The translations under genes were made by a program, and so were the position numbers. From DASVFB01 sp963766345 (GTDB taxonomy: Bacteria; Actinomycetota; Thermoleophilia; Gaiellales; Gaiellaceae), in the NCBI GenBank assembly GCA_963766345.1, contig CAVXZL010000010.1, positions 557,723 to 621,722 on the forward strand: a stretch of DNA of 64,000 bases. Direction: 5' to 3'. Below the pieces are notes generated by a model. That model made no database searches and was not told the DNA's origin. It saw nothing but the letters and a program-made list of their open reading frames with translations. Positions 8,561-16,028 of the stretch are shown here, piece after piece (positions within the stretch are counted from its first letter, which is position 1; every line of letters starts with the position of its first letter).

Positions 8561-9301
8561 GTGTTGTTCGCATCCTCACTTTCGCGCAGACACCGGGCCG
8601 TCATCGAGGTCGGGATGCTCGCGGCGCTCTACGCGACGTACGAAGTGGTTCGCGGCGCCGGCGACACGAATCTCACGGTCGCGCGCGATCACACCGCCGA
8701 CATCGTCTCGCTCGAACGCGCACTTCATGTCTTCAGCGAGCGGACGGTGCAGGAGTGGTCGCACGGCGTCCCCTATCTTCCGGCACTGCTCGGCCTCGCC
8801 TACATGAGTCTCCACTTCGGCGCCACGGCGTTCGCGGTTCGCTGGGTCTACCGCGAGCGCCGGGACGCGTTCCCGCTCGTCCGGACCACGCTCATCGCGT
8901 CGACCGCCATCGCGCTCGCCGGCTACGTGCTCTACCCTGCCGCGCCGCCGCGCCTCGCCGGGCTCGGATTCTCCGACACCGTCACGAGGCACACCGGTCT
9001 CAACCTGAGCTCGGACCTGCTGGGGAGCTTCTACAACCCGGTCGCCGCGGTTCCGTCGCTGCACGTCGGTTACGCGCTGATCGTGGGCGCGACGGTGTTC
9101 GCGCTCGCGCGCCGGCGGTGGGTGCGACTCCTCGGCGCCTTCTATCCGGCCTTCATGCTCTTCGACGTCGTCGCCACCGGGAATCACTTCTGGTTCGACG
9201 CAGCAGCGGGCGCCGCCGTCGTCCTCGCCGGCTGGTGGATCGCCCGCGCGCTCGTCAGCAGCTCCGACGCTCCCGCGTACCACGTCGTCGCGACCGCCTG
9301 A
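8561..9301 (+). CDS. PAP2-superfamily membrane phosphatase / inositolphosphotransferase-like
   Basis: About 246 residues with five to six transmembrane helices. The PAP2 motifs are YPAAPPRL near 125, the central PSLHVGYAL near 164 and the third motif GNHFWFDAAAG near 205, giving the catalytic His residues. The architecture (long first loop with LERALHVFSER) resembles PAP2-like proteins related to inositol phosphotransferases of actinobacteria. The substrate is probably a lipid or polyprenyl phosphate. GTG 8561 has GAAGGA immediately before it, which is tight, so a start at ATG 8615 is possible. It converges with the DedA gene six bases away. Confidence 0.82.
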   Translation: MLFASSLSRRHRAVIEVGMLAALYATYEVVRGAGDTNLTVARDHTADIVSLERALHVFSERTVQEWSHGVPYLPALLGLAYMSLHFGATAFAVRWVYRERRDAFPLVRTTLIASTAIALAGYVLYPAAPPRLAGLGFSDTVTRHTGLNLSSDLLGSFYNPVAAVPSLHVGYALIVGATVFALARRRWVRLLGAFYPAFMLFDVVATGNHFWFDAAAGAAVVLAGWWIARALVSSSDAPAYHVVATA

Positions 9302-9306
9302 GGTCT

Positions 9307-9927
9307 TCAGGCGCCGTCCGCGTCGGCCCCGGCGCGTCGACCTCGCAACTTGCGGACGACCTCGACGGAGACGCTCAATCCGACGGCGACGGCGAACGCG
9401 AGCAGCAGTCCCTTCCACGGCGCGTCCTCGAACTGCTTGCCCCCGATGTAGCCGAGCAGCGCGGCGTAGGTTCCCCACAGGGTTCCTGCGATGACGTCGG
9501 CGACGATGAAGCGCCGCCACGGCATCGCGCGCGTATATCCGCACGAGAACGTGACCGCGGTGCGCCCACCCGGGATGAAGCGGGCGATGATGATCAGGTA
9601 GAAGCCTCGTGTCTTGAGCTGGTGCTCGGCCCACTCGAATGCACGCCGGCTCTTGGCGCCGCCGAACAGGCGCTTCACCCTTCGCTCGCCGAGCCAGCCG
9701 CCGAGAGCGTAGGAGACGTTGTCGCCTGCGACCGCGCCCACGCTCGCGCACAGGATCACGAGCGGCAGGCTCAGGTCGCCGGAGCTCGCGAGAACGCCTG
9801 CGGTGATCACGACCGTCTCGCTCGGGACGAAGGGGAAGAACGCGTCCAGCGCCGAGACGCCGAAGATGACCGGGTAGCTCCACCACGCCCCCGAGACCCA
9901 GGTGACGAACTGGTCGAACAGATGCAT
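9307..9927 (-). CDS. DedA-family membrane protein
   Basis: 206 residues. The family hallmarks are an N-terminal amphipathic segment, the motif FxPxxPSE (FFPFVPSETVVITAG, about 30-44), and the GxxxGD-type segment GAVAGDNVSYALGGWLG, followed by ARFIPGGRTAVTFSCG near 115-130, and a C-terminal helix pair. DedA/SNARE-associated proteins are undecaprenyl-phosphate or phospholipid scramblases/flippases; the functional Arg-containing motif is present. The start at ATG 9927 gives the canonical length. It is transcribed away from the small secreted gene at 9966-10332 and could share its transcript. Confidence 0.92.
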   Translation of the reverse strand: MHLFDQFVTWVSGAWWSYPVIFGVSALDAFFPFVPSETVVITAGVLASSGDLSLPLVILCASVGAVAGDNVSYALGGWLGERRVKRLFGGAKSRRAFEWAEHQLKTRGFYLIIIARFIPGGRTAVTFSCGYTRAMPWRRFIVADVIAGTLWGTYAALLGYIGGKQFEDAPWKGLLLAFAVAVGLSVSVEVVRKLRGRRAGADADGA

Positions 9928-9965
9928 GCCGCCCAGCCTCGCGCAAAGCGGCGCGCTGCGCGCCG

Positions 9966-10332
9966 CTACTTCGTCGACGTGTCGGAGACGCTGACGACGC
10001 GGGCGCCTGCGAACGTGACCAGGAGGACGCGCGGGCCGATCTTGATCGCAGCGACAGGATCCTTCCAGCCGACGGTGCACGCCGGCCCGACCTCGACGTG
10101 CGGGAAGCCCGCTCGAAGCCTGGACCCGCCGAAGCCCAGCAACGTCGAGTAGACGAAGCGGTAGAGCGCGTCGCCTCGCCGGCTGCCGTCGAGCTCGAGG
10201 GTGTGGGAGCTCGGCTCTTCCTGGCAGCTGCGCCGGTCGATGAGCGGACGCTCGTGGCTGCGCAACTCGGCCACGTCGAACCGCCACCACGGCAACCGCG
10301 ATCGCGGCGAGGAAGGCCCAGGCGCGTGTCAT
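9966..10332 (-). pseudogene. small secreted protein gene, apparent frameshift after signal peptide
   Basis: ATG 10332 opens a typical signal peptide (MTRAWAFLAAIAVAVVAV) that runs into arginine-rich nonsense. The next frame, from about 10290, gives a plausible mature domain with ALYRFVYSTLLGFGG, CTVGWKDPVAAIKIG and VVSVSDTSTK, ending at 9966. Only a TTG (10295) could start the second frame alone, and it would lack a signal. Removing one base between about 10278 and 10310 would join them into a secreted protein of about 120 residues. It is either decayed or an assembly indel. I do not recognise the family. Confidence 0.45.
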
Positions 10333-10389
10333 ACGACATTTTCGCCCACGCGCTGCGCATCGGTTTGATACGGCTGCACCGATCTCCTC

Positions 10390-11418
10390 ATGCTCACGCT
10401 CGAACAGCTGTTGACCGTCCCGATCGTCGGCGCGCCGCTCGCCGGCGGTCCGTCGACTCCCGCGCTGGCGGCCGCCGTGAGCGAGGGAGGGGGCCTGGGC
10501 TTCGTGGCGGCCGGTTACAAGACGACGGCCGGCGTCGCAGCCGACATCGCGGAGGTGCGCCGGATGACGGCGCGGCCGTTCGGCGTGAACCTCTTCTTCC
10601 CGGCTCGCCTCTCCGTCGACGAGGCGGCGATCGAGCGCTACGCGAGGCGCCTCGAAGTCGAGGCCGCGCGGTACGGGGTCGCCTGCGGCGAGCCGTGCTG
10701 GGGTGACGACGAATGGGAGGCGAAGCTCGCACTCGCCGCACGCGAGCGCCCGGCGGTCGTCTCGTTCGCCTTCGGCTGCCCGGGTGCCGAGGTCGTCTCC
10801 TCGCTGCGCGCGGAGGGCGTCGCGGTCTGGTGCACAGTGACATCGCCGGACGAGGCCGTGATCGCCGCCGCGGCCGGCGTCGACGCGCTCGTCGTACAGG
10901 GTGCCGAGGCGGGCGGGCACCAGAGCTCGTTCGCAGACACAGACGACGAGCCGATTGGCCTGCTGCCGCTCCTCCAGCTCATGCGTTCGGTGACGGACGT
11001 GCCGCTGATCGCCGCCGGCGGAATCGCCACGGGCAACGGCGTCGCCGTGGTGCTTGCCGCGGGTGCCTCGGCCGCGCAGATCGGTTCGGCGCTGATGCTG
11101 ACACCGGAGGCGGGAACGAGCGACGCGCTGCGCGTAGCGTTCCGGAAAGACGTGCCGACGGCGCTGACCCGGGCCTTCACCGGGCGGCGCGGACGCGGCA
11201 TCGTCAACCGCTTCATGCAAGACCACGACGTCGCCGCGCCGAAGGGCTATCCGCAGGTTCACAACCTGACGGCGCCGCTGCGCGCCGCGGCGCGTGCGGC
11301 GGGCGATCCGGACGGGATCAACCTGTGGGCGGGTCAGGCGTACCGGCTTGCGCGGGCGAAGCCGGCGGCCGAGCTCGTCGAGCGCTGGGGCGCCGAGGCG
11401 CGGGCGCTCGGGCCTTGA
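10390..11418 (+). CDS. nitronate monooxygenase (2-nitropropane dioxygenase family)
   Basis: 342 residues, an FMN-dependent TIM barrel. Family motifs are PIVGAPLAGGPSTPALAAAVSEGGGLGF at the N-terminus (residues 9-36), GAEAGGH near 172-178 that includes the catalytic His region, and the phosphate-binding AAGGIATGNG near 204, with SAAQIGSALM following. It oxidises alkyl nitronates such as propionate-3-nitronate to carbonyl compounds, a detoxification role. It stands alone between the divergent secreted gene and the M23 peptidase gene, 44 bases upstream of the latter. Confidence 0.92.
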   Translation: MLTLEQLLTVPIVGAPLAGGPSTPALAAAVSEGGGLGFVAAGYKTTAGVAADIAEVRRMTARPFGVNLFFPARLSVDEAAIERYARRLEVEAARYGVACGEPCWGDDEWEAKLALAARERPAVVSFAFGCPGAEVVSSLRAEGVAVWCTVTSPDEAVIAAAAGVDALVVQGAEAGGHQSSFADTDDEPIGLLPLLQLMRSVTDVPLIAAGGIATGNGVAVVLAAGASAAQIGSALMLTPEAGTSDALRVAFRKDVPTALTRAFTGRRGRGIVNRFMQDHDVAAPKGYPQVHNLTAPLRAAARAAGDPDGINLWAGQAYRLARAKPAAELVERWGAEARALGP

Positions 11419-11462
11419 GCCGCCGGGCAGGAGACAGGGCACGAGCCGTGGAAACCGGGACG

Positions 11463-12737
11463 ATGGCGCGGCGCGTCCTGCTCGCTCTCGGCTGCGTGCT
11501 CTTTCTCGCGGCTCCTGCCTCCGGCGGTGACATCTACCACCGGAAACGCGCGATCGACGAGCGGCTGTCGACGCTGCATTCGAAGATCGCCGGTGCCCAC
11601 GCCCGCGAGAGCACGCTGACGCAGCAGATGCAGGTCGCGACCGCGAAGATCGACGCGATGGCGGGGGACGTCGCGCACGCGCAGACGCAGCTCGCCGTCC
11701 TGCAAGCGCAACTCGAAGCCTCACAGCGCAACCTCGAGCGACTGACCAGGGTGGTCGCGAAACAGACGACGCGGTTGAGGTCGTTGAAACGCCAGTACCG
11801 CTTCGCGCTCGCGCGCCTCAACCGTCGAATCGTCGACGCGTACGAGACACCCGATCCTGACGCGGTCGACGTGCTCCTCTCTGCGACGACAATGAGCGAG
11901 CTGATCGATCGCGTCGAATACCTTCAGCAGATCGGGAGCCAGGACAGCCGGATCACGAAGCAGCTCGACACCGCGCGCGACGAGCTCCACTCGGTGCGTG
12001 AACGCACGCGCGCGAACCGTAAGCGCGTCGCCGAGGAAACCGCCGCAGTGCGCGCGCGCACCGCGGAGCAGCAGACCGTCACACAGCAGCTCATCGCGTC
12101 GCAGCAGCAGCTCGCCGCGGCGCGCGCGTCGCAACACGCGGCGCTCTCCGAGACGAAGACGACCGAGCGGCAGCTCGTGGAGGAGTCGCAGCTGCTGGCG
12201 AACCAGAGCGCAGCGCTCGCCGCGCGCATCCGCGCCGCCCAGGCCGCGGCGGCCGCGCGGGCAGCGGTGCCGGAGACGACGACGACCACGACGTCGACGT
12301 CGTCCGGCTCGGCGCCGCCCGCGGCCGCCGGCGCGAGCCCGGCACCCGAGCCCTCGTCCTCCGGATTGATCTGGCCCGTCTTGGGACCGATCGCGAGCCC
12401 GTTCGGGCCGCGCTGCCTCCCGAACGGCGACTGCTCGTTCCACCCCGGCATCGACATCGCGTCCGCGAGCGGTACGCCGATCCACGCGGCCGCCGCGGGC
12501 ACCGTGATCTACGCCGGCTGGATGGACGGCTACGGAAACCTCACGGTCATCGATCACGGCCGGGGACTTGCCACCGCATACGGGCACCAGTCCTCGATCG
12601 GCGTCGGCGTCGGCGCGTCGGTGTCGCAAGGCAGCGTCATCGGCAACGTCGGCTGCACGGGCTACTGCTTCGGGCCGCATCTTCATTTCGAGGTGCGCGT
12701 CAACGGCGAGCCGGTCGACCCGATGGGGTACCTCTAG
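11463..12737 (+). CDS. secreted M23 metallopeptidase with coiled coil (EnvC/NlpD-like)
   Basis: 424 residues. After a signal peptide (ending AAPASGGD) comes a long coiled coil (about 30-265, rich in heptads such as TQLAVLQAQLEASQ), and then a Pro/Ser/Thr linker with a TTTTTTSTSSG run. The M23 LytM domain is C-terminal: HPGIDIA supplies the first His and Asp, GPHLHFEV the HxH. Two cysteine pairs (CLPNGDC and CTGYC) may form disulfides. The family cleaves peptidoglycan cross-links or activates amidases at division. ATG 11463 fits the signal peptide best; GTG 11448 is an alternative. Confidence 0.93.
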   Translation: MARRVLLALGCVLFLAAPASGGDIYHRKRAIDERLSTLHSKIAGAHARESTLTQQMQVATAKIDAMAGDVAHAQTQLAVLQAQLEASQRNLERLTRVVAKQTTRLRSLKRQYRFALARLNRRIVDAYETPDPDAVDVLLSATTMSELIDRVEYLQQIGSQDSRITKQLDTARDELHSVRERTRANRKRVAEETAAVRARTAEQQTVTQQLIASQQQLAAARASQHAALSETKTTERQLVEESQLLANQSAALAARIRAAQAAAAARAAVPETTTTTTSTSSGSAPPAAAGASPAPEPSSSGLIWPVLGPIASPFGPRCLPNGDCSFHPGIDIASASGTPIHAAAAGTVIYAGWMDGYGNLTVIDHGRGLATAYGHQSSIGVGVGASVSQGSVIGNVGCTGYCFGPHLHFEVRVNGEPVDPMGYL

Positions 12738-12786
12738 AACGTAGGCGCCTGCGCTTCGCAAGCTTCGGGCATCGGAGGGATCTTCA

Positions 12787-13059
12787 GTGAAGGTGAGGAC
12801 CCGGGCGTCCAGGGCGTCGGCGGACGGGCAGCGCCCGCACGGCGCGGTGTTCTACTACTTCCTCGTGGGCGTCGACGGACGTCCGTACGTCCCGGCAGTC
12901 CTCACCACTGACACCGCCGTTCGTCGCCTCGGCGAGGTCATCGTCCTCGCCGATGGGTCGCGCGTGCGCGTGCGCGCGATCGAGGCGCCCGTCGATGACG
13001 AGACCGCCGGGCGCGGGCTCGAGGGCGTCCTCGTCGTCGAGCCGCACGCGCAGCTCTGA
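12787..13059 (+). CDS. small protein of unknown function
   Basis: 90 residues, beta-rich, with the central segment AVFYYFLVGVDGRPYVPAVL and a second half of alternating hydrophobics (GEVIVLADGSRVRVRAIEAP). There is no signal peptide. GTG 12787 has GGAGGG about 7 bases upstream. I do not recognise a family. Its stop lies 13 bases before the -35 box of the ilv leader promoter, so any regulatory link with the ilv operon would be through readthrough only. Confidence 0.6.
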   Translation: MKVRTRASRASADGQRPHGAVFYYFLVGVDGRPYVPAVLTTDTAVRRLGEVIVLADGSRVRVRAIEAPVDDETAGRGLEGVLVVEPHAQL

Positions 13060-13072
13060 CGCGCGCGGCGGG

Positions 13073-13101
13073 TTGACAGTCGCGCGTCATGGGTCCAAGA
13101 T
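13073..13101 (+). promoter_or_regulatory. sigma-70-type promoter of ilv operon
   Basis: A perfect TTGACA (13073-13078), a 17-bp spacer and CAAGAT (13096-13101) match the -35/-10 consensus well. The predicted transcription start is 13108-13111, at or next to the ATG of the leader peptide, so the leader would be translated from an almost leaderless mRNA. Confidence 0.75.
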
Positions 13102-13110
13102 GCGCGGACG

Positions 13111-13185
13111 ATGACGACTGAGCTCCGCACCACTTCGCTTTCGCTTTCGCAGCTCGTCGTCGTTATTTCGATTGTCCCCCGTTAA
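13111..13185 (+). CDS. branched-chain amino-acid leader peptide (attenuator)
   Basis: A 24-codon ORF, MTTELRTTSL...SQLVVVISIVPR. It has 4 Leu, 4 Val and 2 Ile codons, with Leu-Val-Val-Val-Ile-Ser-Ile-Val consecutive at codons 15-22. Its start lies 9 bases after a -10 box, and its stop sits in the loop of an 8-bp hairpin. This is the layout of ribosome-mediated attenuation as described for ilv operons of enterobacteria and actinobacteria: stalling at scarce Leu/Val/Ile would hold the ribosome over the first hairpin arm and favour expression of the downstream genes. Confidence 0.85.
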   Translation: MTTELRTTSLSLSQLVVVISIVPR

Positions 13186-13264
13186 GGGGGACAGCGCACT
13201 CACGCGGCCCTGACGCCGCAGACGTCCACTTCACCACAGGAGAGGTGCGCCTCTCGCGGGGCGC
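13173..13264 (+). promoter_or_regulatory. ilv attenuator: mutually exclusive hairpins
   Basis: Hairpin 1 (13173-13193) is TGTCCCCC / GGGGGACA, 8 perfect pairs, with the leader stop TAA in its 5-nt loop. Hairpin 2a (13240-13255) is GAGAGG-TGCG-CCTCTC. Hairpin 2b (13247-13264) is GCGCCTC-TCGC-GGGGCGC and cannot form together with 2a. There is no U-tract after 2b, but the AAGGAG of the following ORF lies 5 bases beyond it. The switch could therefore act on transcription termination or on ribosome access. Confidence 0.65.
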
Positions 13265-13282
13265 CGACGAAGGAGCGAACGA

Positions 13283-13378
13283 GTGCGCAGGATCGAGATC
13301 TACGACCCAACCCTGAGGAACGGCGAGCGATCGCCGGGCACTGCGCTGCCGCCTCACGAGAAGGAGGTGGCGGCATGA
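13283..13378 (+). CDS. 31-residue LeuA-like mini-ORF
   Basis: GTG 13283 has AAGGAG seven bases upstream. The product starts MRRIEIYDPTLRNGERSPG, and the rest is TALPPHEKEVAA. This matches the first strand and catalytic loop of 2-isopropylmalate/homocitrate synthases (consensus I-x-D-T-T-L-R-D-G-E-Q-x-P-G...EK..IA). The metal Asp and catalytic Arg are kept, but RDGEQ is changed to RNGER. It ends in an ATGA overlap with the LeuB-like gene. It may be a decayed leuA remnant kept for translational coupling, or a second regulatory peptide. It is far too short to be an enzyme. Confidence 0.65.
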   Translation: MRRIEIYDPTLRNGERSPGTALPPHEKEVAA

Positions 13379-14289
13379 ACATGAACCATCAGCAAAAGAT
13401 CGCGTGCCTGGCCGGCTCCGGCGTCGGGCCGGAGCTGATGGCCGAGGCTGCGCGCGTGCTCTCGCGCCTCAACGAGCTGCACTCGCTCGCGATCGACGAG
13501 GTGCACGTGCCGTTCGCGGGCGAGGCGATGACGCGTTTCGGTCATCCGTTGCCGCTCTCGACGCGTGCTGCATATCGCAAGGCCGACGCGATCCTCGTCG
13601 CGAGCCGCGACGAGCCGGCGGTGGAGGCGGTGATGGCCGACCTCGATCTCGTGTGGCGCGTCTCGCGCGTGCACCTCGGCGAGGCCGGCGAGGTCGTCGT
13701 GTTCGGCGCCGTCGACTCCGCGTCCCCACGGGAGGCGGTCGAGCGGGCGTTCTTCAGCGCCGCGGCAAAGCACGGTCGGTTGACCGCGGTCGGCTCCTCG
13801 CCCGCATGGCGTTGCGTCGTCGACGCCGAGCATGCTCGCTGGGGCGGGATGCTCGTCGAGAACCGCACGGTGGGAGAGGCGCTCGTCCGGCTGCGTCAGG
13901 CCGAGTGCGACGTCGACGTGATCGTCACCGAGGCGGAGCTCTTCGAGCCGCTCACGGACGCTGCCGCCCACCTCGGAGGCTCGCCGGCGAGCGTCGCCGA
14001 CGCGTGGCTCGCGGGCGAAGGCCCCGGGCTCTTCATGCCGGGCGCGCCCGCGCCCGAGGATCTCGCCGGGTTCGGCGTCGCCGATCCGACCGCGATGTTG
14101 CTGACGCTCTCGCTGCTGCTCGCCGAGGGGCTGCACCGGCGCTCGGCGGCGCGGACGCTCGAGCGTGCGGTGGCAGCGGCAACGCCGAACGGCACCGTCG
14201 GGACACGCTCCGTCACGGATGCCGTGCTCGCGCTTCTGCCCGAGGTGCGGACCGACGTGGAGATGTTCGAGGAGATCTGGGCGGCATGA
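13375..14289 (+). CDS. LeuB-like (isopropylmalate dehydrogenase fold) probable pseudoenzyme
   Basis: 304 residues, shorter than LeuB (about 345-360). The N-terminus LAGSGVGPELMAEAARVL corresponds to LeuB GDGIGPEV, and VTEAELFEPLTDAAA corresponds to the metal-binding VTxNIFGDILSDLAS. LAGFGVADPTAMLLTLSLLL corresponds to IAGKGIANPxAxILSAAxLL. Catalytic features look lost: the Asp of GDG is Ser, the LTGGIYFG Tyr segment and the catalytic Lys segment are absent, one metal Asp is Glu, and the NAD-binding HGSAPD is missing. The stop overlaps the ilvB start (ATGA). It may regulate or scaffold acetolactate synthase; that is inference. TTRAA and GGSPAS regions show normal codon use. Confidence 0.75.
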   Translation: MNMNHQQKIACLAGSGVGPELMAEAARVLSRLNELHSLAIDEVHVPFAGEAMTRFGHPLPLSTRAAYRKADAILVASRDEPAVEAVMADLDLVWRVSRVHLGEAGEVVVFGAVDSASPREAVERAFFSAAAKHGRLTAVGSSPAWRCVVDAEHARWGGMLVENRTVGEALVRLRQAECDVDVIVTEAELFEPLTDAAAHLGGSPASVADAWLAGEGPGLFMPGAPAPEDLAGFGVADPTAMLLTLSLLLAEGLHRRSAARTLERAVAAATPNGTVGTRSVTDAVLALLPEVRTDVEMFEEIWAA

Positions 14290-16028
14290 CGCGCATGCTC
14301 GGGTCCGACGCCGTCCTTCGCGCGCTCGAGCACGAGGACGTGCGCGTTGCGTTCGGCATCCCCGGCGGCGCGATCCTGCCGCTGTACGACGCGTTCGCGC
14401 GCGGATCGTCGGTGCGTCACGTGCTCGCGCGCCACGAGCAGGGCGCCGGCCACATGGCCGAGGGCTACGCGCGTGCGTCGGGCGCTGTCGGCGTTGCGAT
14501 CGCGACGTCCGGGCCCGGTGCGACCAACCTGGTGACGCCGATCGCCGATGCATGGATGGACTCGACGCCGCTCGTCTGCATCACCGGGCAGGTGCGCTCC
14601 GGGCTGATCGGCACCGACGCGTTCCAGGAAATCGACGCGACCGGCATCACCATGCCGATCGTCAAGCACTCGTGGCTCGTGCAGGACGTCGAAGAGCTGC
14701 CGTCGGCGCTGAAGGCCGCGTTCCACGTCGCGCGCACGGGGCGCCAGGGTCCGGTGCTCGTCGACATCGCGAAGGACGCCCAGGAGGCGGAGCTCGACTT
14801 CGAGTATCCCGACGACGTCGACCTGCCGGGCTGGAAGCCGCCGCTGAGCGTGGACGAGCGTGCGGTGCAGGCTGCGGCGGACGCGATCGCCGCCGCGGAG
14901 CGGCCGATCGTCTATGCGGGCGGCGGCGTCCTCAACGGCGACGCGTGCGCGGAGCTCCTCCGGCTGGTCGACGCCGCGCGGCTGCCTGCGGTTGTGACGC
15001 TGATGGGCAAGGGCTGCCTGCCGGACTCGCATCCGCTCAACTTCGGCGCGCCGGGGATGCACGGCTCGAAGTACGCCAACTGGGCTTTGAACAAGGCGGA
15101 CCTCGTGATCGCCGTCGGCTCGCGCTTCGACGACCGCGTCACCGGCAAGGTCTCCGCCTTCGCGCCGGGAGCCAAGGTGATCCACTTCGACGTCGATGCA
15201 GCGGAGGTGGGGAAGATCCGCGCCGCGGACATCGCGGTCGTCGGGCCTTTGAAGTTGGCGTTGGCGCGCCTTGGCGAGCGCGCCACGCCAAGCGCGCGCG
15301 CCACGCCAGGCCAGCGCGCCACGCCAGGCCAACACGAGAGTTGGCTGCGCCAGCTCGACGATTGGCGCACCCGCTTTCCGTACCGCTACACGCGCGAGCC
15401 GGGATCGCTGAAGCCGCAGACGGTCGTCGAGACGCTGCGCGACCTCACAGCGGGTCGCGACGACGTCGTGTGGACAACGGGAGTGGGTCAGCACCAGATG
15501 TGGGCGATGCAGTACCTCGTCTGCGACCGGCCGCGCTCGTTCATCAGCTCAGGCGGGCTCGGGACGATGGGCTACGGCGTCCCGGCCGCGATCGGCGCGA
15601 AGGCCGCTCGCCCGGATGCGACGGTCGTCTGCATCGACGGCGACGGCTGCTTCCAGATGACGTCGCAGGAGCTCGCGACCGCTGCGCTCGAGCGGCTGCC
15701 GATCGTCGTCGTGATCGTCAACAACGCGTGGCTCGGGATGGTTCGCCAGTGGCAGGAGCTCTTCTACGACGAGCGCTACGCGGAGACGCACCTCACGCAC
15801 CAGGTGCCCGACTACGCGCGGCTCGCCGAGGCGTACGGCTGCGCGGGCTTCACGGTCGACAGTGAGGACGACCTCGAATCGACGCTCGCGGCTGCGCTGT
15901 CCTCCGGGCGCACGGCCGTCATCGACGCGCGCTGCGACCCGAACGAGAACTGCTACCCGATGGTGCCCGCTGGCGCCGCCGCGGTCGACGTGCGCGAGGC
16001 GCCCGAGCCGGAGGCCCTGCCCGCGTGA
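14286..16028 (+). CDS. ilvB: acetolactate synthase large subunit
   Basis: 580 residues. The ThDP-dependent enzyme condenses two pyruvates, or pyruvate and 2-oxobutyrate, as the first common step of Val/Leu/Ile synthesis. Seen: FGIPGGAILPLYDA, the catalytic Glu in ARHEQGAGHMAEGYARASG near residue 47, the FAD-binding middle domain, and the ThDP motif GDGCFQMTSQELATA with NN near 470-500. ATG 14286 overlaps the preceding stop; the ilvN start overlaps its own stop (GTGA). An unusual insertion of three 6-residue repeats (RATPSA, RATPGQ, RATPGQ) sits in the linker near residue 331-349. Confidence 0.97.
   Translation: MTRMLGSDAVLRALEHEDVRVAFGIPGGAILPLYDAFARGSSVRHVLARHEQGAGHMAEGYARASGAVGVAIATSGPGATNLVTPIADAWMDSTPLVCITGQVRSGLIGTDAFQEIDATGITMPIVKHSWLVQDVEELPSALKAAFHVARTGRQGPVLVDIAKDAQEAELDFEYPDDVDLPGWKPPLSVDERAVQAAADAIAAAERPIVYAGGGVLNGDACAELLRLVDAARLPAVVTLMGKGCLPDSHPLNFGAPGMHGSKYANWALNKADLVIAVGSRFDDRVTGKVSAFAPGAKVIHFDVDAAEVGKIRAADIAVVGPLKLALARLGERATPSARATPGQRATPGQHESWLRQLDDWRTRFPYRYTREPGSLKPQTVVETLRDLTAGRDDVVWTTGVGQHQMWAMQYLVCDRPRSFISSGGLGTMGYGVPAAIGAKAARPDATVVCIDGDGCFQMTSQELATAALERLPIVVVIVNNAWLGMVRQWQELFYDERYAETHLTHQVPDYARLAEAYGCAGFTVDSEDDLESTLAAALSSGRTAVIDARCDPNENCYPMVPAGAAAVDVREAPEPEALPA
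15278..15331 (+). repeat. three 18-bp in-frame tandem repeats inside ilvB
   Basis: GCGCGCCACGCCA recurs at exactly 18-bp period at 15278, 15296 and 15314. Units 2 and 3 are identical over all 18 bases. Each unit adds six residues to a surface linker of IlvB. Upstream TTGGCGCGCCTTGGCG adds inverted-repeat character. Confidence 0.8.

Noticed and set aside
8576..11724. Long minus-strand ORFs across the PAP2, NMO and M23 genes
   Set aside because: Only the DedA part (9307-9927) has a real protein signature; the rest is shadow coding.
13896..15494. Long minus-strand ORF antisense to the LeuB-like gene and ilvB
   Set aside because: Arg/Gly/Ala-rich translation without motifs, caused by high third-position GC; the plus strand has unmistakable IlvB motifs.
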